A program made the translations under genes and the position numbers. Below the pieces are notes generated by a model that was not told where the DNA came from, ran no database searches, and was given only the letters and a program-made list of their open reading frames with translations. From Chitinimonas viridis (GTDB taxonomy: Bacteria > Pseudomonadota > Gammaproteobacteria > Burkholderiales > Chitinimonadaceae): 64,000 nt of DNA. This document shows positions 7,028-16,474 of this stretch, one piece after another. Each line of letters starts with the position of its first letter. The first letter of the stretch is position 1. The DNA is taken from positions 545,532 to 609,531 of the forward strand of contig NZ_JAUFPU010000018.1 of the NCBI RefSeq assembly GCF_030409555.1, written 5' to 3'.

Positions 7028-9364
7028 GTGCGCATACGCAGCCTGACTTCCCGCATCGTTGTCTTCTTTACCAGCCTGCTGGCCCTGGTACTGGTCGCCA
7101 CCTTCGTGCTGGTCAGCGTGGCCAACCTGCGTATTTCGCGCCAGAACGCCGCCCATGAGCTGGTCACTGGCGAGCGCATCTTCCGCCGGCTGCTCGAGCA
7201 GCAGGGCCAGCAGCTGACCCAGGCGGTCAGCGCCTTGGCCACCGACTACGGCTTCCGCCAGGCCATAGGTACCGGCGATACCGATACCATCGCCTCTGCC
7301 CTGGCCAACCATGGTGGCCGCATCAAGGCCGACCTGGTCATGCTGTCCCGGCTAGACAACACCATACAGGCCGATACCCTCAAACCCGAGCGGGTGGGCA
7401 AGTCCTATCCCTTTGTGGACTTGCTTGCCAAGGCCGGCGAGCGGGGCGGCGCCAGCGGCATAGAGCGCATAGATGGCAAGCTCTATCAGTTGGTGGTGGT
7501 GCCGATCAAGGCCCCCATCGTCATCGGCTGGGTCACCATGGGCTTCGAGATCAACGACGAGATCGCCGCCGACCTGAAAGCCCTGGCAGGCCTGCAGGTG
7601 TCTTTCCTGGGCCGCAACCAAGGCGGCTGGAACCTGCTGGCCTCCACCCTGCCACCAGCCCAGCGCATTGCTCTCAACGGCACCCTCAGTGACCGGCAGA
7701 TGGCCGGCCGCCTGGCGCTGGAAGAGGAAGACTACGAAATCCGCCTGGCCAAGCTGGCCGATACGCCGGAAGGCCCCATCCATGCCCTGCTGGCCCGCTC
7801 CCTGAAGGAAGCCATGGCCCCTTTCTATGCCTTGCAGGGCACCCTGGTGGTATTGGCGCTGGTTGCCATTGTGGTCTTCCTGCTAGCCGGAATACGCATC
7901 GCCAGCCGCATCACCGGCCCCTTGCGCGATCTGGCCGGGGTGGCGGAGCGGATACAGCAGGGTGATTACCAGCAGACACCAGCCACCCAGGACACCCGTG
8001 AAATTGCGCAGCTGGCCGGCAGCCTGGCCCATATGCAAACCGCCATCGCCGAGCGCGAAGCCGAGATCACCAAGCTGGCCTTCCAGGACCCGCTGACCGG
8101 CCTGCCCAACCGCGTGCGCTTCAACCAGTTGCTGGACGAAGCCATCGCCCGCGCCCGCGAGCACGACGACAGCCTGACGGTACTGCTGATCAATCTCGAC
8201 CGCTTCCAGCAGATCAACGACACCCTGGGCCATCCTACCGGCGACCGGGTACTGGCCTTGGTCGGCGAGCGCCTGCGCGAGGCGGTCCGCTTTGAAGACC
8301 AGGTGGCGCGGCTGTCGGGTGATGAGTACGCCGTACTGCTGCCCGGTGTGCAGGTTGGGCAGTCGCTGTCCACGCTGGAGCGCATACACCGCACCTTTGA
8401 CCGGCGCTTCGAGCTGGGTGGCCGCACCCTGGACGTGCGGGCCGGCATGGGTGCCGCGGGCTTCCCCGAGCATGGGCAGAACGCCACAGACCTGCTGCGC
8501 TGTGCCGACATGGCCATGTACCGCGCCAAGCGCAGCGGCGAGCCACAGATGCTGTACGACCCCGGCATGCAGAGTTTCCGCGAGGAGCACCTGTCCTTGC
8601 TGGGCGACCTGCAGCAGGCGGTGGAACGCAACGAGCTGACCCTCTACTACCAACCCAAGGTCAGCCTGGCCGATGGCCGCGCGGATGAGGCCGAGGCGCT
8701 GGTACGCTGGATACACCCTGACAAGGGCTTTATCCCGCCGGGCGAGTTCATCCCCTTTGCCGAACAAACCGGCTATATCCGGGAGGTCACCCGCTGGGTA
8801 CTGGCCCATGCCATCGCCCAGGCCGGCCAATGGGTGGCAGCTGACCACCCCATCAAGATATCGGTCAACCTCTCCACCCGCGATCTGCTGGACCCCGGCC
8901 TGCCCGACCAGGTAGCTGCCCTGCTGGCGCAGCACGCCATGCCGGCGCAGTATCTATGCCTGGAGATCACCGAAAGCGGCCTGATGGAAGACCCGAGCCG
9001 CGCCCTCGATGTGCTGAACAGGCTGCGCGCTCTGGGCTTGTCGCTGGCCATAGACGACTACGGTACAGGCTATTCCTCGCTGGCCTATATCCGCCGGCTA
9101 CCGGTGACCGAGCTCAAGATAGACCGGGCCTTTGTGATCGAGTTGGCGCACAACGACGGCGACGCCCAGATCGTGCAGTCCACCATAGACCTGGGCCACA
9201 GGCTGGGGCTCAAGGTGGTGGCCGAAGGCGTGGAGGACCAGCCCACGGTGGCCATTCTGGCCCGCATGGGCTGTGATCGCATACAGGGTTATGTGTTCGG
9301 CAAGCCCATGCCGGCCGATGCCTTTGTGCGATGGCAGCAGGAACATGCCGCCAGCCCGGCCTGA
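7028..9364 (+). CDS. Cache-HAMP-GGDEF-EAL c-di-GMP signalling protein
   Basis: A 778-residue inner-membrane sensor. Order: membrane helix (about 10-30), periplasmic Cache-type sensor (35-260), second helix (about 270-292), HAMP, GGDEF domain (about 350-510) and EAL domain (525-775). The GGDEF motif is changed to SGDEY, but an RxxD inhibitory site (RFED) precedes it. The EAL domain looks complete: EALVRW, SVNLSTRD, LEITESG, IDDYGTGYSS, KIDRAFV, VAEGVED. It is therefore most likely a phosphodiesterase with a weak or regulatory GGDEF domain. The start is GTG, 14 bases after the cupredoxin gene, with a strong terminator behind the stop. Confidence 0.9.
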   Translation: MRIRSLTSRIVVFFTSLLALVLVATFVLVSVANLRISRQNAAHELVTGERIFRRLLEQQGQQLTQAVSALATDYGFRQAIGTGDTDTIASALANHGGRIKADLVMLSRLDNTIQADTLKPERVGKSYPFVDLLAKAGERGGASGIERIDGKLYQLVVVPIKAPIVIGWVTMGFEINDEIAADLKALAGLQVSFLGRNQGGWNLLASTLPPAQRIALNGTLSDRQMAGRLALEEEDYEIRLAKLADTPEGPIHALLARSLKEAMAPFYALQGTLVVLALVAIVVFLLAGIRIASRITGPLRDLAGVAERIQQGDYQQTPATQDTREIAQLAGSLAHMQTAIAEREAEITKLAFQDPLTGLPNRVRFNQLLDEAIARAREHDDSLTVLLINLDRFQQINDTLGHPTGDRVLALVGERLREAVRFEDQVARLSGDEYAVLLPGVQVGQSLSTLERIHRTFDRRFELGGRTLDVRAGMGAAGFPEHGQNATDLLRCADMAMYRAKRSGEPQMLYDPGMQSFREEHLSLLGDLQQAVERNELTLYYQPKVSLADGRADEAEALVRWIHPDKGFIPPGEFIPFAEQTGYIREVTRWVLAHAIAQAGQWVAADHPIKISVNLSTRDLLDPGLPDQVAALLAQHAMPAQYLCLEITESGLMEDPSRALDVLNRLRALGLSLAIDDYGTGYSSLAYIRRLPVTELKIDRAFVIELAHNDGDAQIVQSTIDLGHRLGLKVVAEGVEDQPTVAILARMGCDRIQGYVFGKPMPADAFVRWQQEHAASPA

Positions 9365-9406
9365 CGAGGGATTCCCCTTGTTGCAAGCGCACAAAACAAG
9401 CCCCAT

Positions 9407-9433
9407 AAAGCCCGTGGATCACGGGCTTTTTTT
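9407..9433 (+). terminator. Rho-independent terminator after the GGDEF-EAL gene
   Basis: A 10-bp perfect stem (AAAGCCCGTG / CACGGGCTTT) with a 3-base loop followed by an uninterrupted T run. It ends the cupredoxin/c-di-GMP transcript before argA. Confidence 0.92.
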
Positions 9434-9487
9434 GTTACTCTTGGCCCCGTCCCTACCCCGCCCTCGTTGCTCCGGAGCGCTTACCCC

Positions 9488-10807
9488 ATGCCCGATATCG
9501 GCTCCCCCGAATTCGTCTTCTGGTTTCGCCAGGCGGCCCCCTATATCCATGCCTTCCGCAACCGCACCTTTGTGGTGGCCTTCGGCGGCGACCTGGTACG
9601 CGACGGTGATTTTGTCAGCCTGGCGCATGATCTCAACACCCTGGTCAGCCTGGGGGTCAACCTGGTATTGGTGCATGGCGCCCGCCCCCAGATCAATGCC
9701 CGGCTGCAGGAAGGCGGCCTGCCCTGCCGCTTCGAGCAGGGCATACGCATCACCGAGCGTGAATCCATCTCCGCCGTCCTGCAGGCCATAGGCCAGGTAC
9801 GTTTCGAGATCGAGGCCGGGCTATCCATGGGCCTGGCCAACTCGCCCATGGCCAATGCCGATATCCGGGTGGCAGGTGGCAACTTCGTCACCGCCCAGCC
9901 CATGGGCGTGCGCGAGGGCGAAGACATGCAATACAGCGGCGAGGTACGCAAGCTCGACGTCGCCGCCATGCGTGACCGGCTGGAGTTCGGTGAGACCATC
10001 TTGCTGTCGCCGGTCGGCTACTCCCCCACCGGCGAGGCATTCAACCTGACGCTGGAGGATGTGGCCACCACGGCAGCCGTGGCGTTGCAGGCCGACAAGC
10101 TGATCTTCCTGCTGGACCAGCCTGGCGTGGTCGACGAAAACGGCCACCTGCACAACGAACTGACAGCCGCCGAGGCCGAACGCTTTGTGCGCGAAGAGAT
10201 ACGCGTTACCGACGATATCGACTTCTACCTGCCCTGCTGCATACGTGCCGTGCGCCACGGCGTAGCGCGCGCCCACCTGATCTCGCGCCACCTGGACGGG
10301 GGCCTGCTGACCGAGCTGTTCACCCACGAGGGCATAGGCACCATGATCTCGCGCGAGCCGCTGGAGACCCTGCGGCGCGCCACCATCGACGACGTCGGCG
10401 GCATTCTGGCGCTGATCGAACCACTGGAGGAGCAAGGGGTGCTGGTCAAGCGCAGCCGCGAGTTGCTGGAGCGCGAAATCGAGCGCTTTGCCGTACTCGA
10501 GCATGACCGCAAGATCATCGGCTCGGTGGCACTCTATACGTTCGAGGACAGCGATATCGCCGAACTGGCAGGCCTTGCGGTCCATCCCGACTACCGTGAC
10601 GGTGGGCGCGGTGAACAACTGATGAAGCACGTGGAACGCGAAGCCCGCCGGCTCAAGCTCAAGCAGTTGTTCGTGCTGACCACCCGTACCGCCCACTGGT
10701 TCGTGGAACGTGGCTTCAAGCTGGCCGACGTGGAAGTACTGCCCATGAAGAAAAAGGCCATGTACAACTGGCAGCGCCGCTCCAAGGTGTTTATCAAGGC
10801 ACTGTGA
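9488..10807 (+). CDS. argA: N-acetylglutamate synthase (amino-acid N-acetyltransferase)
   Basis: A 439-residue enzyme for the first step of arginine synthesis, acetyl-CoA + glutamate to N-acetylglutamate. The amino-acid-kinase domain (1-290) includes VVAFGGDLV and LVLVHGARPQI; the C-terminal GNAT domain (about 295-439) includes LAVHPDYRDGGRGEQL, the acetyl-CoA pyrophosphate loop. Length and two-domain order match the classical ArgA (443 in E. coli). I used the ATG at MPDIGSPEF, with CCGGAG about 10 bases upstream, over a TTG seven codons earlier. Feedback inhibition by arginine is expected for this class. Confidence 0.93.
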   Translation: MPDIGSPEFVFWFRQAAPYIHAFRNRTFVVAFGGDLVRDGDFVSLAHDLNTLVSLGVNLVLVHGARPQINARLQEGGLPCRFEQGIRITERESISAVLQAIGQVRFEIEAGLSMGLANSPMANADIRVAGGNFVTAQPMGVREGEDMQYSGEVRKLDVAAMRDRLEFGETILLSPVGYSPTGEAFNLTLEDVATTAAVALQADKLIFLLDQPGVVDENGHLHNELTAAEAERFVREEIRVTDDIDFYLPCCIRAVRHGVARAHLISRHLDGGLLTELFTHEGIGTMISREPLETLRRATIDDVGGILALIEPLEEQGVLVKRSRELLEREIERFAVLEHDRKIIGSVALYTFEDSDIAELAGLAVHPDYRDGGRGEQLMKHVEREARRLKLKQLFVLTTRTAHWFVERGFKLADVEVLPMKKKAMYNWQRRSKVFIKAL

Positions 10808-11228
10808 GCGCACCCGCCAGCAAGCCAAGCCCTTGCAGGGAGATGACGGCTTGAGCCGGTGCCAGGGCACCCCTGGCGCTGGCCGTCGCCCCAGCCTGAT
10901 CCATGGGCCTTCCCCTGATTACCACCTCCCGCCCTCGCTGGTTCGGGAGTGAAGTCGGCAGCCGTATTTCAGCTCATCACAGCTGTCGAGTCCGGTGTCA
11001 GGCTGAACAAGTACTGGTCGGATACTGTCTGATTTTCCCCGCACCCGGCGCAAGGCAAGCCAGGCAAGGGATTGCCCTCTCCCCACCGCGCTGACCGCCG
11101 TACCGGCCTGCTTGATAGGTCTCCGTGGCGGCCGAGCATCTGCTAGGCTTGTTCTAATCGGCATTGCTGCGCAGGAGGCCCCTGGCCCGGCCTCCCCTGC
11201 GCCGCGCACAAGCCCAGGGAGACAATCC
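10808..11228. other. Intergenic region downstream of argA
   Basis: About 420 bases without a convincing gene. A GCCAGGG-CAC-CCCTGGC hairpin at 10861-10877 lies soon after argA but has no T run, so it is only a possible terminator. The rest should carry the promoter of the PhnD-like gene; no clear -35/-10 pair was found. Confidence 0.45.
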
Positions 11229-12047
11229 ATGTACAGGTGGCTTTGCCTATGCGCCATCATCGCCAACAGCTTTTTTGCCCATGCCGCGGGTAAGGAAGTC
11301 AGCATAGGGCTGGAGCCCTATTTCACCCCACGCCTGCTGATTTCCAGTTTCCAGCCGCTGCGCGATGCCTTGCAGACCAGCCTGGGCCAGCCCGTGGTGC
11401 TGCTGACCGCGCCCGACTATCGCCAGTTCGTCCGCCGCATGGAGGCGCAAGAGTTCGATATTGTCGTCATCGGCCCCCATACCGCCCGCTATGCCGAACA
11501 ACTGGCCGCCTACGTGCCCACGCTGATAGGCCGCAGCAAGCTGATAGGCCTGGTGGTAGTGCAGCGCGAAGGCAGTCTCCGGCAGGTCAGCGAGCTGGGC
11601 GAGGTCACCGTGGCCATGCCCGATCCGCTCACCGCCACGGCCATGCTGGGCGAGGAATGGTTGCGCAAGCAGAACCTCAAGCCCGCCCTGCGCTATTACG
11701 ATTTCCACAATGCTGCCGCCATGGCCGTGATACGCAACGATGCCCAGGCCGCCATCGTCAACAAGACCGCCTTTGCCAATATGCCTCCCGATATACGCGA
11801 CAAGCTGCGCGTGCTGGCTGAGACCCGTACGCTGCCGCATATGGTGGTCTTGATCAGTACCCGGCTGGACGCCGCCACCCGTAAACGCTATGCCGACACC
11901 CTGGCCAACTTCGTCAACTCACGCGAACACGGCGAAAGCTTTGCCGGCAAGATAGGTTTCGCCGGTGCCGATCCAGTCAAGGAAGGGGAACTGAATCAGG
12001 TAGAGCCCTTTGTGGTCGAACTCAAGCGCCGACTGAAAGCCGAGTAA
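11229..12047 (+). CDS. PhnD-like periplasmic binding protein
   Basis: A 272-residue exported protein of the PhnD/phosphate-phosphonate-type binding family. It has a signal peptide ending near FFAHA and typical motifs GLEPYFTPRLL, FDIVVIGPHTARYA and VAMPDPLTATAML. There are no transporter permease or ATPase genes; instead its stop is two bases before a membrane GGDEF-EAL protein. This arrangement suggests a periplasmic ligand receptor that signals through the downstream protein rather than an importer. AGGGAGA lies just upstream of the chosen ATG. The ligand is not predictable. Confidence 0.85.
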   Translation: MYRWLCLCAIIANSFFAHAAGKEVSIGLEPYFTPRLLISSFQPLRDALQTSLGQPVVLLTAPDYRQFVRRMEAQEFDIVVIGPHTARYAEQLAAYVPTLIGRSKLIGLVVVQREGSLRQVSELGEVTVAMPDPLTATAMLGEEWLRKQNLKPALRYYDFHNAAAMAVIRNDAQAAIVNKTAFANMPPDIRDKLRVLAETRTLPHMVVLISTRLDAATRKRYADTLANFVNSREHGESFAGKIGFAGADPVKEGELNQVEPFVVELKRRLKAE

Positions 12048-12049
12048 GC

Positions 12050-14911
12050 ATGCAGGTTCCGTTTTTCCGTACCCTCCGGGCCAGACTGGTGCTGGCCATC
12101 TTGCTGGTGCAGTTCGCCGTGCTTGGTGTCCTGCTTACCAACGTCAATCGCGTCTGGTCCGACATGGTACTCAGGGCTACCGATGTACGGGTACAGGAAC
12201 TGGCTCGCCTGCTCAATGCCGCACTGGCGCCCCCCATGGCCTCGCTGGACTACGCCCCGGCAGCCGAGCTGCTGGACGGGGTACGCACTCCCGAGGGCAT
12301 TGATTACCTGGTGCTGTTCGACCGCCAGGGCAAGGTCGTCGCCAAGCGGGGCTGGGATGCCGAGCCGGGTAGCGGCACGCCGCTGCCGCCACCGGACGAC
12401 CTCAAGCAGCTGAATGATGGTCGCGATATCCCACCCATCGTGCATGCCAGCACCCCCATAGAATTGGCTGGCCAGCAATATGGCCTGCTGCGATTCGGCA
12501 TCTCGACCGAGTTGCTGCGCGAATCGGTCGATCGCATTGTCTGGCAGATCGCCTCGGTGGTGGTGGTGGGCGCCGTCGTTTCCGCCCTGCTGTTGGCCTT
12601 GATCGGCTTTTGGCTTACCCGCCGGCTCTACCATCTGATTGACGCGGCAGAGCGGCAGACGGCAGCAGGCACGCCCGAACGCATACTGGTGGAAGGGGAT
12701 GACGAGGTCAGCCAGTTGGCTCAGCGCTTCAATCAGATGTCGACCGGCATACAAGAGCGGCTGGATGCGCTCAAGCAAAGCGAGGAGAAATTCCTCGCCA
12801 TCGCCGACTACACCTATGGGGTGGAGCTCTGGCTGGACCCGGAAGGCAAGCTGGTATGGGTCAACGCCTCGGTCACCCGCCTGACTGGCTATACCGTGCG
12901 CGAATGCATGGACATGCTGAACTTCCCGGTGCCACTGGCCGCACTGGAGGAGCGTGGCAAGCTGGGCGCCGCCGTGCAACAGGCCCTGCAAGGTACTGCC
13001 GGCCAGGATTTCGAATTCCGTGCCATGCGCCGCGACGGCAAAACCTTCTGGGCCGCTATGAGCTGGCAGCCCATCTACGATGCCCAGGCCAACTACCGGG
13101 GCATACGAGCCTCCATCAACGACAACAGCCAGTTCAAGGAAGACCGCCTGGCACTGAAGCGTGCCGTCTACGAGCTGCAGCAGTCCCAATCGCTGAACCA
13201 GACCTATCTGTCGCGCGCCGAAGGCGAGCGCGCTCGCCTGACGGCACTGTTGTCGGCCATGCGCTTTGGCGTGCTGTTCGTCGATAACGACAACCTGGTG
13301 GTATTCCACAACCCCGCCTTCAAGACGCTATGGCTGATAGACGACAGCACCCCCATCATCGACAAGCCCATAGGCCAGGTGCTGCAGACGGCGCTGAACC
13401 GGCCGGCCAACTATGATTTCGGCACCCACCTGGAGGCCAGCGAGGCCATGGCAGCCATGGATGTCTACCCCGGCGACCTGACCATGAACGATGGCCGCAT
13501 CGTCACCCAGCACTGCTACACCGTGCGGGACGAGACGGGTATCTTCACCGGCCGGCTCTGGGTGTACGAGGATGTCACGCAGGAGCACTTCCTGAACGAG
13601 CGCATGGTGTTCCTGGCGGAACGCGATGCCCTAACCGGCCTCTATAACCGCCATGCCTTCCAGGAACAGCTGACCCGCATGCTGGCCGAGGCGGAACGTA
13701 GCCAGGATGCCCTGGCCGTGCTGTATTTCGACCTGGACGAGTTCAAGTACGTCAACGATACCTTTGGCCACGGCGCCGGGGACGAACTGCTCAAGCGGGT
13801 GGCGCAGGAAATATCAGGCCAGGTGCGGCGCAATGAGTTCTTTGCGCGCCTGGGCGGGGATGAATTCGCCATCCTGGTGCCCAATGGCAGCGAAGTGGAG
13901 GTCAGCCATCTGGCCGGCCGCATCGTGCAAACGGTGTCGGGCATACAGCTGAATGTGGACAACCAGCCCCTGCGGCTGTCATCCAGCCTGGGCGTGGCCA
14001 TGTATCCGCAGCATGCCGAGAATGCCGAAGACCTGGTGGCACACGCCGATACCGCCATGTACCAGGCCAAGTCTGCCGGCAAGGCAACCTGGCGCATGTA
14101 TCAGGCCGAGCGCGATGCCAGCCGCGAGATGGTGAACCGCCTCACCTGGAACGAACGTATCCAGCAGGCACTGGAGCACGATGGCCTGGTACTGTACTTC
14201 CAGGGCATCTACGAAGCCAGGACGCTGGAGGTGGCCCACCTGGAGGCGCTGGTCCGCATGAAGGACAGCAACAACCCCGGCCAGATCATTCCGCCTGGTC
14301 ACTTCATTCCCCACGCCGAGAAGAGCGGCAAGATACTCGACATAGACCGCTGGGTCATAGGCCAGAGCATACGGTTGCTGGCCAGTAATCCCCACATGCC
14401 GCCGGTGGCAGTCAACATCTCCGGACGCAGCTTCGACGAAACCAGCCTGCCCAGCTATATCAATGATTTGCTACAGGAGCATGAGGTCAGGCCTGAGCGC
14501 TTGATGGTGGAACTGACCGAAACGGCTGCCGTCAGCGATATGCGCGATGCGCAGCGCTTTATCGAGGCTTTGCGCGCCACCGGCTGTACCGTCTGCCTGG
14601 ATGACTTCGGAGCGGGCTTCTCCTCCTTCGCCTATCTCAAGCACCTCAAGGCCCATGTGCTGAAGATAGACGGCCTGTTCATCCGCGATCTGCCACGCGA
14701 TCACGACAGCCAGGTTTTCGTCAAAGGCATGGCCGCCATCGCCCGCGACATGGGCAAGCAGACGGTAGCCGAGTTCGTCGAGAACGAGGAAACCCTCAAG
14801 ATGCTGGTGGAGTTTGGCGTGGACATGGTGCAAGGCTATTACCTCGACAAACCCACGCCAGACCATCCGGCTTTGCAAAATAGCGACTACCAGCTGATGG
14901 TCCACCGCTAG
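12050..14911 (+). CDS. Membrane PAS-GGDEF-EAL c-di-GMP signalling protein
   Basis: A 953-residue sensor. Two helices (about 11-31 and 165-188) enclose a periplasmic region, followed by a HAMP-like linker, a PAS domain (about 245-360), a second PAS-like region (400-510), GGDEF (about 525-690) and EAL (700-950). GGDEF is intact (RLGGDEFAIL); the inhibitory site is degenerate (RRNE in place of RxxD). EAL residues are present: LEALVRM, VNISGRSF, VELTETA, LDDFGAGFSS, LKIDGLF, VAEFVEN. Both synthesis and breakdown of c-di-GMP are possible. It is coupled to the PhnD-like gene and probably takes its input from it. Confidence 0.9.
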   Translation: MQVPFFRTLRARLVLAILLVQFAVLGVLLTNVNRVWSDMVLRATDVRVQELARLLNAALAPPMASLDYAPAAELLDGVRTPEGIDYLVLFDRQGKVVAKRGWDAEPGSGTPLPPPDDLKQLNDGRDIPPIVHASTPIELAGQQYGLLRFGISTELLRESVDRIVWQIASVVVVGAVVSALLLALIGFWLTRRLYHLIDAAERQTAAGTPERILVEGDDEVSQLAQRFNQMSTGIQERLDALKQSEEKFLAIADYTYGVELWLDPEGKLVWVNASVTRLTGYTVRECMDMLNFPVPLAALEERGKLGAAVQQALQGTAGQDFEFRAMRRDGKTFWAAMSWQPIYDAQANYRGIRASINDNSQFKEDRLALKRAVYELQQSQSLNQTYLSRAEGERARLTALLSAMRFGVLFVDNDNLVVFHNPAFKTLWLIDDSTPIIDKPIGQVLQTALNRPANYDFGTHLEASEAMAAMDVYPGDLTMNDGRIVTQHCYTVRDETGIFTGRLWVYEDVTQEHFLNERMVFLAERDALTGLYNRHAFQEQLTRMLAEAERSQDALAVLYFDLDEFKYVNDTFGHGAGDELLKRVAQEISGQVRRNEFFARLGGDEFAILVPNGSEVEVSHLAGRIVQTVSGIQLNVDNQPLRLSSSLGVAMYPQHAENAEDLVAHADTAMYQAKSAGKATWRMYQAERDASREMVNRLTWNERIQQALEHDGLVLYFQGIYEARTLEVAHLEALVRMKDSNNPGQIIPPGHFIPHAEKSGKILDIDRWVIGQSIRLLASNPHMPPVAVNISGRSFDETSLPSYINDLLQEHEVRPERLMVELTETAAVSDMRDAQRFIEALRATGCTVCLDDFGAGFSSFAYLKHLKAHVLKIDGLFIRDLPRDHDSQVFVKGMAAIARDMGKQTVAEFVENEETLKMLVEFGVDMVQGYYLDKPTPDHPALQNSDYQLMVHR

Positions 14912-14966
14912 CCGGCCAACGCATGATATAAAACCGGGCCGCGCTGCCCTGGGGCAAAATTCCCCC

Positions 14967-16190
14967 ATGCCCGCCATGCCATCTACCCTGCGCCTGATCG
15001 CCCCCTTTGCCCTGGGCTATTTCTTTTCCTATGGGCTGCGCACGGTCAACGCCGCCATCGCCCCCAAGCTGATCGCCGAACTGGGCATCAGCGAAGCAGC
15101 GCTGGGTTTGATGACCGCGGCCTACTTCCTCAGTTTCGCGGCTGCCCAACTCCCCATCGGCATCGCCATCGACCGTTACGGCCCACGCCGGGTCAACGCC
15201 CTGCTGCTGCTGGTCGCCGTGGCCGGCTGTGGCCTGTTTGCCGTGGGGCGTGCCGAATCCACCCTGCTCCTGGCCCGCGCCCTGATCGGCCTGGGTGTAT
15301 CGGGCGCCTTGATGACAGCGATCAAATCCAATGCCCAATGGTTCGATCTGCACCATCTGCCCGCCATGAATGCCTGGGTCCATGTGTGGGGCTTGCTGGG
15401 TGCGGTGGCCTCCACCGTGCCCATCGCCTGGCTGGTCGGGGTGGCCGGCATACCCGGCGCCTTTATGGCCGCAGCCGCCGTGGGGCTAGCGGCCAGCCTG
15501 CTGCTGTGGGGGTGCTACCCCGACAAGCCACAGGCCGGCCCAGCCGAAACCCTGGGCCAGAACCTGGCGGGAACCTGGCGGGTGTTCCGTGCGCGCGAAT
15601 TCTGGAGCCTGGCCACCGTGGCCTCCATCGCGCTGGGCTCGCACATGGCCATGCAGGGCCTGTGGGTAGGGCAATGGCTACGCCATGTGCGACTGTTGAA
15701 CGAGGCGGACGTGACCCAGGCACTGTTCTGGATGATGGTGGCGGGGGCGGTAGGCGCGCTGGGCTGGGGGCAGGTAGCAACCCGGCTGGCACGCCACGGC
15801 GTTGCACCGCTGAGCGTCTATGGCGCGGCCTGTGGCCTGCATGTACTGACCCTGCTGCTGCTGGCCGCCAACCCGGCCCTGCCAGCGGCCTGGCTGACTG
15901 CTGCCTACGCCCTCACCGGCATGGGAGGTAGCCTTTGCTATGCGGTATTGACGGCACGCTTTCCCATTGCACTGGCTGGCCGCGCCAACACCTCGGTCAA
16001 TCTGCTGATCTTTGTGGTGGCATTTGGCGTGCAGGCCGGCGCCGGCTTTGCCCTGCACAGCCTGGAACATCGCTGGAATCTGGACACAAGCGCAGCCTAC
16101 GCCACCCTCTTGGGCGGCCTGGCACTGCTGATCACAGCAAGCCTGCTATGGGCTTTGCTGGACAAACGCCACCAGCCCAGCCCAGCGTAG
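14967..16190 (+). CDS. MFS transporter
   Basis: A 407-residue permease with 12 predicted helices and the MFS signature between helices 2 and 3 (IGIAIDRYGPRRVNALLL). It starts 55 bases after the GGDEF-EAL gene, and a TATAAA at 14927-14932 could be its own -10. The substrate is not apparent; the first helices (GYFFSYGLRTVNAAIAPKL) resemble nitrate/organic-anion-type MFS members only generally. Confidence 0.85.
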   Translation: MPAMPSTLRLIAPFALGYFFSYGLRTVNAAIAPKLIAELGISEAALGLMTAAYFLSFAAAQLPIGIAIDRYGPRRVNALLLLVAVAGCGLFAVGRAESTLLLARALIGLGVSGALMTAIKSNAQWFDLHHLPAMNAWVHVWGLLGAVASTVPIAWLVGVAGIPGAFMAAAAVGLAASLLLWGCYPDKPQAGPAETLGQNLAGTWRVFRAREFWSLATVASIALGSHMAMQGLWVGQWLRHVRLLNEADVTQALFWMMVAGAVGALGWGQVATRLARHGVAPLSVYGAACGLHVLTLLLLAANPALPAAWLTAAYALTGMGGSLCYAVLTARFPIALAGRANTSVNLLIFVVAFGVQAGAGFALHSLEHRWNLDTSAAYATLLGGLALLITASLLWALLDKRHQPSPA

Positions 16191-16218
16191 CCGCGCCGGC
16201 CAGGTGCGCCGCAATCAG

Positions 16219-16410
16219 TCAGGATGCCGGCTGCTGTGCTACCGGCTGGCGTATGGTGGGATAGTGCACCCAATGAACCTGGCCACCACCAATACGGGCA
16301 CCACGATTCACCGCATCCACATACTTGGCATCCACCACATACTCATAGTCGGTGTGGGTCGCACAGCCCGTCAGCAGGGCGGCCATGGCCGCAACAATCA
16401 GCAAGCGCAT
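16219..16410 (-). CDS. Small lipoprotein of unknown function
   Basis: A 63-residue protein with a lipoprotein signal: MRLLIVAAMAALLTGC, so Cys16 would be lipidated. The mature part of about 48 residues has YEYVVDAKYVDAVNRGARIGG and no further Cys. GGGAGA lies upstream of the ATG. The residue after Cys is Ala, consistent with outer-membrane sorting. Convergent with the MFS gene. No family recognised. Confidence 0.75.
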   Translation of the reverse strand: MRLLIVAAMAALLTGCATHTDYEYVVDAKYVDAVNRGARIGGGQVHWVHYPTIRQPVAQQPAS

Positions 16411-16474
16411 GATGTTCTCCCGGATACCGCAAGTGGCATCCAGCTCCCAGACTAGGCGCTTGTCCGGCAGGCTA

